From NCBI GenBank assembly GCA_031285685.1, contig JAITVS010000089.1, forward strand, positions 1 through 38,032: 38,032 nt of DNA, read 5' to 3'. Source of the stretch: Tannerella sp. Lineage in GTDB: Bacteria > Bacteroidota > Bacteroidia > Bacteroidales > Tannerellaceae. Shown here piece by piece: positions 1 to 7,368 of this stretch. Each line of letters opens with the position of its first letter. Positions within the stretch are counted from its first letter, which is position 1. The notes under the pieces were generated by a model that was not told where the DNA came from, ran no database searches, and saw only the letters and a program-made list of their open reading frames with translations. The position numbers were made by a program, and so were the translations under genes.

Positions 1-413
1 AAGACGAATATTTTGTGGCTTCCCATTATTTTCTAACTCATACTGATCTTGAAATCAGTGAATTGGCTGCGGATATGATAAGTAGTAAATATCAATTAAG
101 TAAATATTTCGGAGGTCAGGATGATGTTGCTTTGAAGCAGACTACTTTGACGGAGGAGCAGCAAAAAGCTGAAGATGAGGCACGGAAGGCGGAGAAAGAA
201 CGTGAGCAGATAGAGCGTTGGGTTGTTCATGATCTTTTTGTATTGAAAAATGCTCATGTAAAATATGAAATAGACGAAATCAACAAACAGATAAAAGAAT
301 TTCAATCGGATGAAGAAAAGGTGATGGGTTTGTTGAAAAAACGAATGGAACTGGATAAAATTAAGCGCTTGTTGAGCCGGGAGCTTGGAGACCGGATTGT
401 CACTGGTATGTAG
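1..413 (+). CDS. dnaG: DNA primase, C-terminal part (5'-truncated by window edge)
   Basis: The reading frame is open from base 3 and ends with TAG at 411-413, so about 136 C-terminal residues are present. The piece starts with a YFLTHTDLEISELAADMIS-type segment and continues into a charged, helical region rich in Glu and Lys. This matches the C-terminal domain of Bacteroidota DnaG, which binds the replicative helicase DnaB while the upstream zinc-finger and TOPRIM domains (outside the window) make RNA primers. The ABC exporter ATPase gene follows closely on the same strand, so the two may be co-transcribed. The call rests on family recognition of the tail only, because the catalytic domain is not visible. 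Confidence 0.8.
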   Translation, partial: DEYFVASHYFLTHTDLEISELAADMISSKYQLSKYFGGQDDVALKQTTLTEEQQKAEDEARKAEKEREQIERWVVHDLFVLKNAHVKYEIDEINKQIKEFQSDEEKVMGLLKKRMELDKIKRLLSRELGDRIVTGM

Positions 414-444
414 GTAAATGATTTTTATAATAAGTTATATATTG

Positions 445-1362
445 ATGTATTTTTTAGAAGTAAAAGACGTAGTTAAGCAATATGCGAATCATCGTGCATT
501 AAATAAGGTCAGTATCAGTGTTCCACAAGGTAAGATTTTCGGTTTGCTGGGACCTAACGGTGCGGGAAAGACGACTTTAATCCGTATTATTAACCGGATA
601 ACCGCACCGGACAGTGGGGAGGTGCTGATTGGCGGGCGACAGTCACAGTCTTCTGATATCTATCGTATAGGGTATTTACCGGAGGAGCGGGGACTGTATA
701 AAAAAATGAAGGTTGGTGAGCAGGCGGTTTACCTGGCTCAACTAAAGGGACTTACGGCTGCAGAGGCCCGGCGTCGCCTGACGGTTTGGTTTGAGAAGTT
801 CGGTATTATGCAGTGGTGGAATAAGAAACTGGAAGAGTTATCCAAAGGGATGCAGCAGAAAGTTCAGTTTATCGTGACGGTAATTCATGAACCGGATCTG
901 TTGATATTCGATGAGCCTTTTAGTGGTTTTGATCCGGTAAATACAGAGCAACTGAAAAAAGAAATTCTCGAATTGAAGGATCTTGGCCGTACGATCATTT
1001 TTTCCACTCATAATATGGCTTCGGTAGAGGAAATTTGTGATGATATTGCCCTGATAAACAAGTCGGAAGTTGTTCTGTCCGGCCATGTTGATGAAGTCCG
1101 CAATCGTTTCAAATCAAATACATTTAACGTGAATGTGCTGAATGACAGGTTTGTGACTTCTCCTGATATCTATTCTGTTATTTCGGAAATGCCGGGGGCA
1201 AATCATACATTGAATGTGCGTATTCGCAAAGAAAAAGAACTCAGTAATTCGGAACTGCTGAATATTCTGACACGGCAACATGAGATATTTTCATTTACAG
1301 AGGAGTTGCCTTCGATGAATGAAGTCTTTCTTAAAGTTGTTGCCAATGTGCCTATCAGCTAA
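445..1362 (+). CDS. ABC transporter ATP-binding protein (NatA-like exporter ATPase)
   Basis: This is a single ABC ATPase domain with a C-terminal extension. From the chosen start, Walker A (GPNGAGKT) is at about residues 36-43. The signature LSKGMQQ, the Walker B stretch LLIFDEPFSGFDP and the switch histidine in STHN follow in order. The sequence resembles ATPases of ABC-2 exporters of the NatA/CcmA group, which power export through a separate membrane subunit. That partner is the next gene, 16 nt downstream. I chose ATG at 445 because homologues begin close to the xFLEVxxVVKQY segment; an in-frame ATG at 418 would add nine hydrophobic residues. No Shine-Dalgarno sequence precedes either start. 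The substrate cannot be inferred. Confidence 0.88.
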   Translation: MYFLEVKDVVKQYANHRALNKVSISVPQGKIFGLLGPNGAGKTTLIRIINRITAPDSGEVLIGGRQSQSSDIYRIGYLPEERGLYKKMKVGEQAVYLAQLKGLTAAEARRRLTVWFEKFGIMQWWNKKLEELSKGMQQKVQFIVTVIHEPDLLIFDEPFSGFDPVNTEQLKKEILELKDLGRTIIFSTHNMASVEEICDDIALINKSEVVLSGHVDEVRNRFKSNTFNVNVLNDRFVTSPDIYSVISEMPGANHTLNVRIRKEKELSNSELLNILTRQHEIFSFTEELPSMNEVFLKVVANVPIS

Positions 1363-1378
1363 CAAAACAGTCTAAAAA

Positions 1379-2680
1379 ATGAAAAAAATCGGAATAGTAA
1401 CAAAGCGGGAATATTTACGTCGTGTAAATAAAAAATCGTTTATCTTCTTAACGTTGTTTGCGCCGGTATTGTTTGCGGCTTTGGTGTTTGTGCCGTTATG
1501 GCTTTCGTCTATCAAAAGCGGCGATATCTACGAGGTGGCAATTGCCGATCGTACAGGAAAGTACGTGTCCTTATTCAAGGATACGGATAAATTTCATTTT
1601 GTTAGTGCGAACGATCCCGGGTCGCTGGATAAATCCAGGGAAAACAGTTCGGGAATTTTTGCTTTTCTTGAAATAACGGACGATTTGCTTATCAATCAGA
1701 AAGCAGTTACGCTTTATTCGGAAAAACAGATTCCTGCGGATTTGACGAGGGAGGTGAATCATACATTGAGCCAATATCTTGAAAATGAAAAGCGGGCATC
1801 TTTTAATATACCAAACCTTGATGAAATAATAAAAAATAGTCGTGTCCATATAGATGTCCAGACAATAAAGTGGGGCAAAGACGGTACGGCTACGGAGTCA
1901 TCATCCGCGATTACGAGTGGAATAGGTATGTTTTTTACTTTGATAATCTATATGTTTATCATGATGTATGGAGCGGTGGTGATGCAGGGTGTGATGGAAG
2001 AGAAGACAAACCGTATAGTAGAGGTGATGGTTTCGTCTGTTCGCCCGTTTGATCTGATGATGGGTAAAATAATCGGCATTGGGCTTGTCGGGCTTACGCA
2101 AGTTTTTGTCTGGTGCGTCCTTACAGGCGTCCTGGTCAGTGTAGGCGGTATATTCTGGGGAATGAGCAGTGGGCAAGATACGGCTGCAATGCAGATGGGG
2201 CTTCAGCCCGGAATGTCTGATATACCTGAAGTTACAAGCTTATTATCCAAATTGCATTCTTTCAATTTTGTGGAGATTATTATTTATTTCGTTCTGTTTT
2301 TTATTGGAGGCTACATTTCTTATGCCTCCCTTTTTGCTGCTATAGGATCCGCAGTGGATAACCCGGAAGATTCTCAACAATTTATGACCCCGATGATGAT
2401 CTTTCTGATGTTTGCTGTTTATGCCGGTATTTATAGTGTGCAAAATCCGGATGGTCCATTGGCATTCTGGTGTTCTCTGATACCATTTACTTCTCCTGTG
2501 GTGATGATGGTGCGTGTTCCTCATGAGATACCATTCTGGCAAATACTTGTTTCGCTGGTATTGTTGTTTGCTTCAGCGATATTTTTTGTCTGGTTATCTG
2601 CGAAAATCTACCGCGTAGGGATTCTGATGTATGGTAAAAAGCCCAGTATTAAAGAAATAGTACGTTGGGTGAAGTATTGA
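1379..2680 (+). CDS. ABC-2 type transporter permease
   Basis: This 433-residue membrane protein begins with a basic stretch (KKIGIVTKREYLRRVNKK) and a first membrane helix at about residues 20-42. A large extracytoplasmic domain follows, to about residue 180. Five or so further helices fill the C-terminal half, including the conserved MQGVMEEKTNRIVEVMVSSVRPFDLMMGK-type region (start of motif near residue 202). This is the NatB/ABC-2 permease layout, with one helix, a large loop and a C-terminal helix bundle. It should pair with the ATPase gene just upstream to form an exporter. NatAB-type systems export sodium, and related ones export other compounds, so the substrate is open. The gene ends just before a strong bidirectional terminator. 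Confidence 0.85.
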   Translation: MKKIGIVTKREYLRRVNKKSFIFLTLFAPVLFAALVFVPLWLSSIKSGDIYEVAIADRTGKYVSLFKDTDKFHFVSANDPGSLDKSRENSSGIFAFLEITDDLLINQKAVTLYSEKQIPADLTREVNHTLSQYLENEKRASFNIPNLDEIIKNSRVHIDVQTIKWGKDGTATESSSAITSGIGMFFTLIIYMFIMMYGAVVMQGVMEEKTNRIVEVMVSSVRPFDLMMGKIIGIGLVGLTQVFVWCVLTGVLVSVGGIFWGMSSGQDTAAMQMGLQPGMSDIPEVTSLLSKLHSFNFVEIIIYFVLFFIGGYISYASLFAAIGSAVDNPEDSQQFMTPMMIFLMFAVYAGIYSVQNPDGPLAFWCSLIPFTSPVVMMVRVPHEIPFWQILVSLVLLFASAIFFVWLSAKIYRVGILMYGKKPSIKEIVRWVKY

Positions 2681-2703
2681 TTTTTCTGGCACTGTGATAA
2701 TAA

Positions 2704-2738
2704 AAATAAAGACGCCTTGGAAAAAGGCGTCTTTATTT
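2704..2738. terminator. Bidirectional intrinsic terminator
   Basis: A perfect 15-bp stem has arms at 2704-2718 and 2724-2738 (AAATAAAGACGCCTT and its complement) and a 5-nt loop. The A-rich left flank and T-rich right side make it usable from either strand. It lies between the convergent ABC permease and sigma-factor genes, so it probably ends both transcripts. Confidence 0.9.
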
Positions 2739-2762
2739 CTATTTATTCAGATATGGGTTGTA

Positions 2763-3623
2763 TTAACCCAGGTAAGCTTTAAGCAATTTGCTTCTTGAAC
2801 CCTGACGCAGGCGGCGTATCGCTTTCTCTTTTATCTGGCGTACACGTTCACGTGTGAGTCCGAATTTATCTCCGATTTCTTCGAGTGTTACCTCCTGACA
2901 ACCTATACCAAAAAACATTTTGATGATTTCGCTTTCTCTTTCTGTCAGTGTCGAAAGGGCGCGATCAATTTCTTTGGATAAAGATTCGTTCATTAACTCG
3001 CCGTCTGCTATCGGAGCATCGTCGTTTACCAATACGTCCAACAGGCTGTTGTCTTCTCCTTCAACGAAAGGTGCATCAACAGATATGTGACGGCCGGATA
3101 CTTTTAATGTATCTGAAATCTTGTCGACAGGAATATCCAGTTCTGCAGCCAATTCTTCCGGCGATGGTTTGCGTTCGTTTTCCTGCTCAAAGCGTGAGAA
3201 AGCTTTGCTTATTTTATTCAATGAACCTACCTGATTAAGCGGCAGGCGGACGATACGTGATTGTTCAGCCAAAGCCTGAAGTATGGATTGACGTATCCAC
3301 CATACTGCATAAGAGATAAATTTGAAACCTCTTGTTTCGTCGAATTTTTCCGCAGCTTTTATCAGCCCGAGATTACCTTCGTTAATGAGGTCCGGTAAGC
3401 TTAGTCCCTGATTCTGGTATTGTTTTGCAACAGATACAACAAATCGGAGATTTGCCCGTGTAAGCTTTTCCAGAGCCCTGCGGTCACCTTTTTTTATGGC
3501 CTGAGCCAACTCAACCTCTTCTTCAACAGTAATCAGATCTTCGCGTCCTATTTCCTGAAGATACTTATCAAGTGAAGCGCTTTCGCGGTTGGTTATGGAT
3601 TTTGTTATTTTTAACTGTCTCAT
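2763..3623 (-). CDS. rpoD: Primary RNA polymerase sigma factor (sigma-70 family, Bacteroidota sigma-ABfr type)
   Basis: The 286-residue product carries sigma regions 1.2 to 4.2. Region 1.2 is at about residues 16-46. Region 2 includes [10 protein letters not shown] (78-87) and the -10 melting/recognition part around WWIRQSI (109-115). Region 3 is at about 125-200. The region 4 helix-turn-helix includes [20 protein letters not shown] (246-265). There is no region 1.1 or large non-conserved insert, as expected for the short primary sigma factor of Bacteroidota, which reads the unusual TTTG/TAnnTTTG promoters. I chose ATG at 3623 because homologues start MRQLKI; an upstream in-frame ATG at 3692 would place the start inside the promoter inverted repeat. 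The gene has its own promoter downstream of the HtrA gene. Confidence 0.95.
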   Translation of the reverse strand: MRQLKITKSITNRESASLDKYLQEIGREDLITVEEEVELAQAIKKGDRRALEKLTRANLRFVVSVAKQYQNQGLSLPDLINEGNLGLIKAAEKFDETRGFKFISYAVWWIRQSILQALAEQSRIVRLPLNQVGSLNKISKAFSRFEQENERKPSPEELAAELDIPVDKISDTLKVSGRHISVDAPFVEGEDNSLLDVLVNDDAPIADGELMNESLSKEIDRALSTLTERESEIIKMFFGIGCQEVTLEEIGDKFGLTRERVRQIKEKAIRRLRQGSRSKLLKAYLG

Positions 3624-3647
3624 TAGAATACGCCCTTCTATTAATTG

Positions 3648-3695
3648 GGGGTGCAAATATAGTGTATTTTTTTGATAATACACTATTTGCACCCC
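3648..3695. repeat. Long inverted repeat over the sigma-factor promoter
   Basis: The arms at 3648-3668 and 3677-3695 pair over 19 bp, interrupted only by a 2-nt AT bulge in the left arm, around an 8-nt T-rich centre. The outer arms read GGGGTGCAAAT and ATTTGCACCCC. The repeat covers the -7 element and the presumed transcription start region. It lacks a T-tract on the minus strand, so it is not a classical terminator for the HtrA gene. An operator or RNA-processing role is inference. Confidence 0.85.
3654..3661 (-). promoter_or_regulatory. Promoter -7 element of the sigma-factor gene
   Basis: On the minus strand TATATTTG (3661 down to 3654) matches the Bacteroidota -7 consensus TAnnTTTG and is followed by CACCCCC. 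The start codon is about 30 nt downstream. I see no good -33 TTTG at the usual spacing. The element lies in one arm of a long inverted repeat. Confidence 0.65.
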
Positions 3696-3720
3696 GTTTT
3701 TATATTAATTTAAATATTGC

Positions 3721-5232
3721 TTAGTCGATCAGGTCGATTGCATAATGCCGTGTAGCACCCGAATTAGGATAAAATCCTTTGATCAGAAGACCCTTTTCAT
3801 CAGTTCCTCCTTTGAGGATTTTATCAACAATGGAGTAGAAGTCTTCAGGGGTTTGTATTTTCTGATCATTAACGATCATAATAACGAAGCCTTTGCGAAT
3901 ACCACAATCTTTGATTTTGCCATTTGTTACATTCGAAACTTCAATTCCGTAACTTACTCCGTATTCACGTTTTTCTTTGTCACTGAGTGTTTTGAATGCA
4001 GCTCCGAGGGTTTCAGCGCTGTCACCTCCTTTCATGATTTCGGTATTACCTTGTGCATTTCGTAACTCAATAGTAAATTCTTTTTCTGTTCCGTATCGGT
4101 CAACCGTGACTTTTACTTTGTCACCCGGTTGGTATTTCATGATTTGTTCCTGCAAACTGTTGGGTGACGTTACTTTACTACCATTTACAGCTGTTATAAC
4201 ATCTCCTTTTTCAATACCGGCTTCTTTTGCAGAGCTGCGCATTGAGAAGTCGGCCACATAGGCGCCTTCCAATACTTTAATCTTGGCGTCCTGATTTTTC
4301 TTGACGAATTCCGGATCTCCAATGGAAACGCCTAACATAGCGCGTTGAACAGTGCCGTATTTTTTCAGGTCGTTAACTACCTTGCCGGCGATGCTGATTG
4401 GAACAGCAAACGAATAACCTGCAAAATTGCCTGTTTGTGAATAGATTGCTGTGTTGATTCCGACAAGTTCCCCAAGGGTGTTGACAAGCGCTCCTCCGCT
4501 GTTACCAGGGTTTACCGCTGCATCAGTCTGTATAAATGACATGATTTTGTCCCGGTCACTATCGCCTGTCATGATAGAACGTCCTTTGGCGCTCACAATT
4601 CCGGCTGTAACCGTGGATGTTAAATCAAAAGGATTCCCGACAGCTAATACCCATTCTCCTATTTTCAGTTTTTCGGAATCTCCGAAAGCTACCGGACGTA
4701 AGTCGTCAGCCTCTATTTTAATGAGTGCAATATCTGTGGATGGATCTGTTCCGATCACCTTTCCGGTGAAACTTCTTTTGTCGTTTAGGGTGACACTGAT
4801 ACTGTCCGCACCATCAATAACATGATTGTTCGTAATAATGTATCCGTCAGTAGATATGATAACACCTGATCCGGAACCTACGCGTTGTTGTTGTCTGGGG
4901 CGCTGACTGTCCCCGAATCCAAAGAAGAATTCGAAAGGATCAATATATTGTCTTCCGACAGAAACGGTTGATACTACTTTAATGTGCACGACAGCGTGTA
5001 CTGTCTTTTCCGCTGCATAGGTGAAATCCGTATTTTCTGCAGCGGCACTATCGTACATGGCCATATGGACCGGCTGTTTAAATGTCGCCTCTTGTCCTTC
5101 AGAAAATGCATTTTTACCTTCTTTATTCTTGATAACATAAGCCGTAACTCCGGCAGCAACTCCTCCGCTGATTAATATAATTAATGCAGCATTCAACGTA
5201 TTTTTCCAAAATTTTCCCATAACTTTATTCAT
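3721..5232 (-). CDS. htrA: Do/HtrA (DegP/DegQ-like) periplasmic serine protease with two PDZ domains
   Basis: The 503-residue product has an N-terminal hydrophobic segment at about residues 11-34, acting as a signal sequence or anchor. A trypsin-like domain follows with the full catalytic triad: His137 in TNNHV, Asp167 in DPSTDIAL and Ser245 in NPGNSGGAL. Two PDZ domains follow, the first around residues 295-395 and the second at about 415-500. HtrA proteins degrade or hold misfolded envelope proteins under stress. The start ATG at 5232 is followed directly by the positively charged and hydrophobic signal region. The gene is upstream of the sigma-factor gene on the same strand, but the latter has its own promoter. 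Two inverted repeats lie 120-215 nt upstream of the start and could be regulatory. Confidence 0.92.
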   Translation of the reverse strand: MNKVMGKFWKNTLNAALIILISGGVAAGVTAYVIKNKEGKNAFSEGQEATFKQPVHMAMYDSAAAENTDFTYAAEKTVHAVVHIKVVSTVSVGRQYIDPFEFFFGFGDSQRPRQQQRVGSGSGVIISTDGYIITNNHVIDGADSISVTLNDKRSFTGKVIGTDPSTDIALIKIEADDLRPVAFGDSEKLKIGEWVLAVGNPFDLTSTVTAGIVSAKGRSIMTGDSDRDKIMSFIQTDAAVNPGNSGGALVNTLGELVGINTAIYSQTGNFAGYSFAVPISIAGKVVNDLKKYGTVQRAMLGVSIGDPEFVKKNQDAKIKVLEGAYVADFSMRSSAKEAGIEKGDVITAVNGSKVTSPNSLQEQIMKYQPGDKVKVTVDRYGTEKEFTIELRNAQGNTEIMKGGDSAETLGAAFKTLSDKEKREYGVSYGIEVSNVTNGKIKDCGIRKGFVIMIVNDQKIQTPEDFYSIVDKILKGGTDEKGLLIKGFYPNSGATRHYAIDLID

Positions 5233-5266
5233 TTAATTAATTCTTAATTTTAACATTTTTCGTTTA

Positions 5267-5274
5267 CAAATTTA
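5267..5274 (-). promoter_or_regulatory. Probable -7 promoter element of the HtrA gene
   Basis: The minus strand reads TAAATTTG at 5274-5267, a full match to TAnnTTTG, about 35 nt before the start codon. A TTTG at the standard 19-nt spacing is absent, so the call rests on the -7 box and its position. Confidence 0.5.
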
Positions 5275-5349
5275 ACTCAAAAAAGATGCAATTATTTCCT
5301 GTCGCATGCGGTTTTTTAACACTTTTAACTAGGCATGGAGCTTATTAAC

Positions 5350-5383
5350 TCGACTTAACGTTCTGATGCGGCAAATAAGTCGA
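5350..5383. repeat. Inverted repeat with 8-bp arms upstream of the HtrA gene
   Basis: TCGACTTA at 5350-5357 is repeated in inverse orientation as TAAGTCGA at 5376-5383, with an 18-nt spacer. It lies about 120-150 nt upstream of the HtrA start codon. The arms are short enough for chance to be a real possibility. Confidence 0.5.
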
Positions 5384-5401
5384 TTTTAACATTTGGGGAG
5401 G

Positions 5402-5446
5402 ACAATTTGTCAGTTACCTGTCTTAGTGTGACAACTGACAAATTGT
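5402..5446. repeat. Inverted repeat with perfect 14-bp arms upstream of the HtrA gene
   Basis: ACAATTTGTCAGTT at 5402-5415 is matched perfectly by its complement AACTGACAAATTGT at 5433-5446, separated by 17 nt. No T-run follows on either strand, so it does not look like a terminator. It lies between the divergent promoters of the HtrA gene and rnpB. Function unknown; a regulator-binding site or a structured RNA leader is possible. Confidence 0.8.
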
Positions 5447-5560
5447 GCAGTACTTTCATGAAGATGACGGCCTATTTTATTTGTATTGCATCCGGTCTGT
5501 ATTTTCTTCTAAGTATAAGGAGGATAGCGTTCTTTAAAAATAAAAAACAGACTGGTTTGT

Positions 5561-5591
5561 TTTGTAATCCTCCCGGCTTGTATTATCTTTG
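5561..5591 (+). promoter_or_regulatory. Promoter of rnpB
   Basis: TTTG at 5561-5564, exactly 19 nt, then TATCTTTG at 5584-5591 form a complete Bacteroidota promoter (-33 TTTG and -7 TAnnTTTG). It ends about 7 nt before the predicted 5' end of the RNase P RNA. Confidence 0.85.
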
Positions 5592-5597
5592 TCACTT

Positions 5598-5968
5598 GGC
5601 AGCAGACCGGTCTGTCGCTCGTTTTAACAAACGGGAGGAAAGTCCGGGCAACGCAGGGCACCATCCTTCTTAACGGGAAGCTATCTGTGAGGGTAGAGTA
5701 GTGTAACAGAAAATAACCGCCTCGTTTCGGCGGGGTAAGGGTGAAAAGGTGAGGTAAGAGCTTACCGCTTCTGCCGTAATGCAGAAAGTCCGTACGCCTG
5801 ATGGGTTGTAAGGTCATGTATACCGACGTACGTAGGGCTGCTCGTCCGATGTCGGGGGGTAGACCGCTCAGAGTTTGCCGGTGACGGCAAATCAAGATAA
5901 ATGACAGGCAATTTTGTGTTGTAAGGCACGGAATTACAGAACCCGGCTTACAGGTCGGCTGCTTTTTT
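5598..5968 (+). ncRNA. rnpB: RNase P RNA (class A)
   Basis: This is the catalytic RNA that trims the 5' leaders of tRNA precursors. The conserved core is clear. Near the 5' end is GAGGAAAGTCCGGGC (about 5634-5648), then ACAGAAAATAACCGCC. Near the 3' end come AGATAAATGACAGGC and ACAGAACCCGGCTTA. The 5' GAGGAAAGTCCGGGC and the 3' AGAACCCGGCTTA provide the two strands of helix P4. Helix P1 forms between GCAGCAGACC (5599-5608) and GGTCGGCTGC (5953-5962), with one mismatch. A T-run at 5963-5968 follows P1 and probably ends the transcript. The length of about 365 nt is normal for class A. A complete promoter lies immediately upstream. End positions are estimated from P1 and may be off by a few bases. 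Confidence 0.95.
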
Positions 5969-6006
5969 ATGAAAGTTTTGCCCCTTTGCAGGGTGCTCTA
6001 TATTTT

Positions 6007-7368
6007 ATGGCAAAAAAAAAGAATAAAACGGATTTAGGTACTCGTATTAATGAATTGCTTTCAAGGGTAATTCGTTTTGTTACTTATGATATATGGCGGA
6101 TAACAGAGAATGAAGTCAGTGGACTTAAACGATCTTATATCTTTTTAGTTAAAACGATTATTCTTGCGTTTCGTGGCTTTAAGCGGGAAGACCTTCAGAC
6201 AAAAGCTTCTGCGCTTACATACAGTACATTGCTGGCCATAGTGCCTTTGTTAGCTGTGGTTGTCGGTATAGCCAGCGGATTTGGCTTGCGTGAAACGGTA
6301 CGTGAAAGTGTATATTCCTATTTTCCGGGACATAGGATTGAATTGGAGAAAGCTTTTGATTTTGCAGATAATTATCTGAGCATGGCCCAGGGGGGAGTTT
6401 TTATCGGGGTGGGGCTGGTACTTCTTTTATATACGGTCGTAAGCCTGATTTCAACAATCGAAGGAACATTTAATGATATCTGGCAAGTAAAGAAAAGCCG
6501 TTCCTGGCACAGGAAGATTACGGATTATCTGGCTTTGTTTATTATTCTTCCTGCCATGATGACTGTATCAAGTGGATTATCTTTGTTTCTTTCTACAATA
6601 AGCAATTCATTTCTCAATGAATATTTGTTTCTGACACCCGTTGCCGATACCTTATTGAATATAGCTCCGTATGTAATAACGATTCTGTTTTTTACGGCAT
6701 TATACATGCTGGTTCCGAATACCAAAGTACGATTTCTGAATGCTTTGTCTGCCGGTTTTATTACAGGTTGTGCTTTTCAGGTATTTCAATTTGTATACAT
6801 AAGCGGTCAGATTTGGGTCAGTAAATATAATGCCATATACGGAAGTTTTGCCGCGTTACCGTTATTGTTGTTATGGTTGCAGTTATCATGGTTATTATGT
6901 CTTTTTGGAGCGGAAATAGCTTATGCCTCACAAAATGTAAAGAAGTTTAGCTTTGATCGTGATAGCAAGAATGTCAGCCGCAGGTATAAAGATTTTTTAA
7001 CAATACTAATCACCTCGTTGATAATTAAGCGATTTGAAAATGGGGAATCTCCTTATTCTGCTGATGAACTGTCGGATGCTAATCGTATACCAATCCGCCT
7101 TACTACGGATATACTCTATCTTTTAACGGAATTGGGGATTATTACAGAGGTTCGCCTGGAAGAGGACGAGCGTGTTGTACACTATCAGCCGGCGTTGGAT
7201 ATAAATAAGATAAGTGTCGGTTTTCTTTTGCGTAAAATAGATGAATATGGTTCTGAAAATTTTAAGATAGATACCGGCCATAAATTTAAAAAGCAATGGG
7301 AGGTTTTGCTTAAAACACGTGAAGATATGTTGGAGCCTGCCGGTGAAGTGTTGCTGAAAGATTTGTAA
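6007..7368 (+). CDS. YihY/BrkB family inner-membrane protein
   Basis: The 453-residue product starts with a lysine-rich cytoplasmic segment and contains about six membrane helices between residues 40 and 320. It includes the family's typical KASALTYSTLLAIVPLL stretch near residues 71-87 (formerly mis-named ribonuclease BN). The C-terminal ~130 residues are soluble and look like a small winged-helix-type domain. The biochemical function of the family is not firmly known. ATG at 6007 was chosen because an upstream in-frame alternative near 5914 lies inside the RNase P RNA. It starts about 40 nt after rnpB, and its stop TAA directly abuts the ATG of the MATE gene, so the two are probably translated from one mRNA, perhaps by read-through from the rnpB promoter. 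Confidence 0.87.
   Translation: MAKKKNKTDLGTRINELLSRVIRFVTYDIWRITENEVSGLKRSYIFLVKTIILAFRGFKREDLQTKASALTYSTLLAIVPLLAVVVGIASGFGLRETVRESVYSYFPGHRIELEKAFDFADNYLSMAQGGVFIGVGLVLLLYTVVSLISTIEGTFNDIWQVKKSRSWHRKITDYLALFIILPAMMTVSSGLSLFLSTISNSFLNEYLFLTPVADTLLNIAPYVITILFFTALYMLVPNTKVRFLNALSAGFITGCAFQVFQFVYISGQIWVSKYNAIYGSFAALPLLLLWLQLSWLLCLFGAEIAYASQNVKKFSFDRDSKNVSRRYKDFLTILITSLIIKRFENGESPYSADELSDANRIPIRLTTDILYLLTELGIITEVRLEEDERVVHYQPALDINKISVGFLLRKIDEYGSENFKIDTGHKFKKQWEVLLKTREDMLEPAGEVLLKDL

Larger units (their letters stand above)
5233..5598. other. Gene-free region between the HtrA gene and rnpB
   Basis: This roughly 365-nt stretch holds the divergent promoters of the HtrA gene (-) and rnpB (+) and two inverted repeats (5350-5383 and 5402-5446). 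I see no convincing coding region. A short open frame beginning near 5407 runs into the RNase P RNA and has no protein-like features. A TAAGGAGG at 5512-5519 is not followed by a start codon. Confidence 0.7.

Noticed and set aside
3648..3695. The inverted repeat as a terminator for the HtrA gene
   Set aside because: No T-run follows on the minus strand, and the element overlaps a promoter.
5303..5310. CGCATGCG followed by a T-run as a terminator
   Set aside because: An 8-bp self-complementary sequence cannot form a stem with a loop, and no gene on the plus strand ends there.
5407..5673. Plus-strand ORF of 88 codons upstream of rnpB
   Set aside because: It runs through the rnpB promoter and into the RNase P RNA core, and the sequence is not protein-like.
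5509..5895. Minus-strand ORF of 128 codons
   Set aside because: It is antisense to the RNase P RNA.
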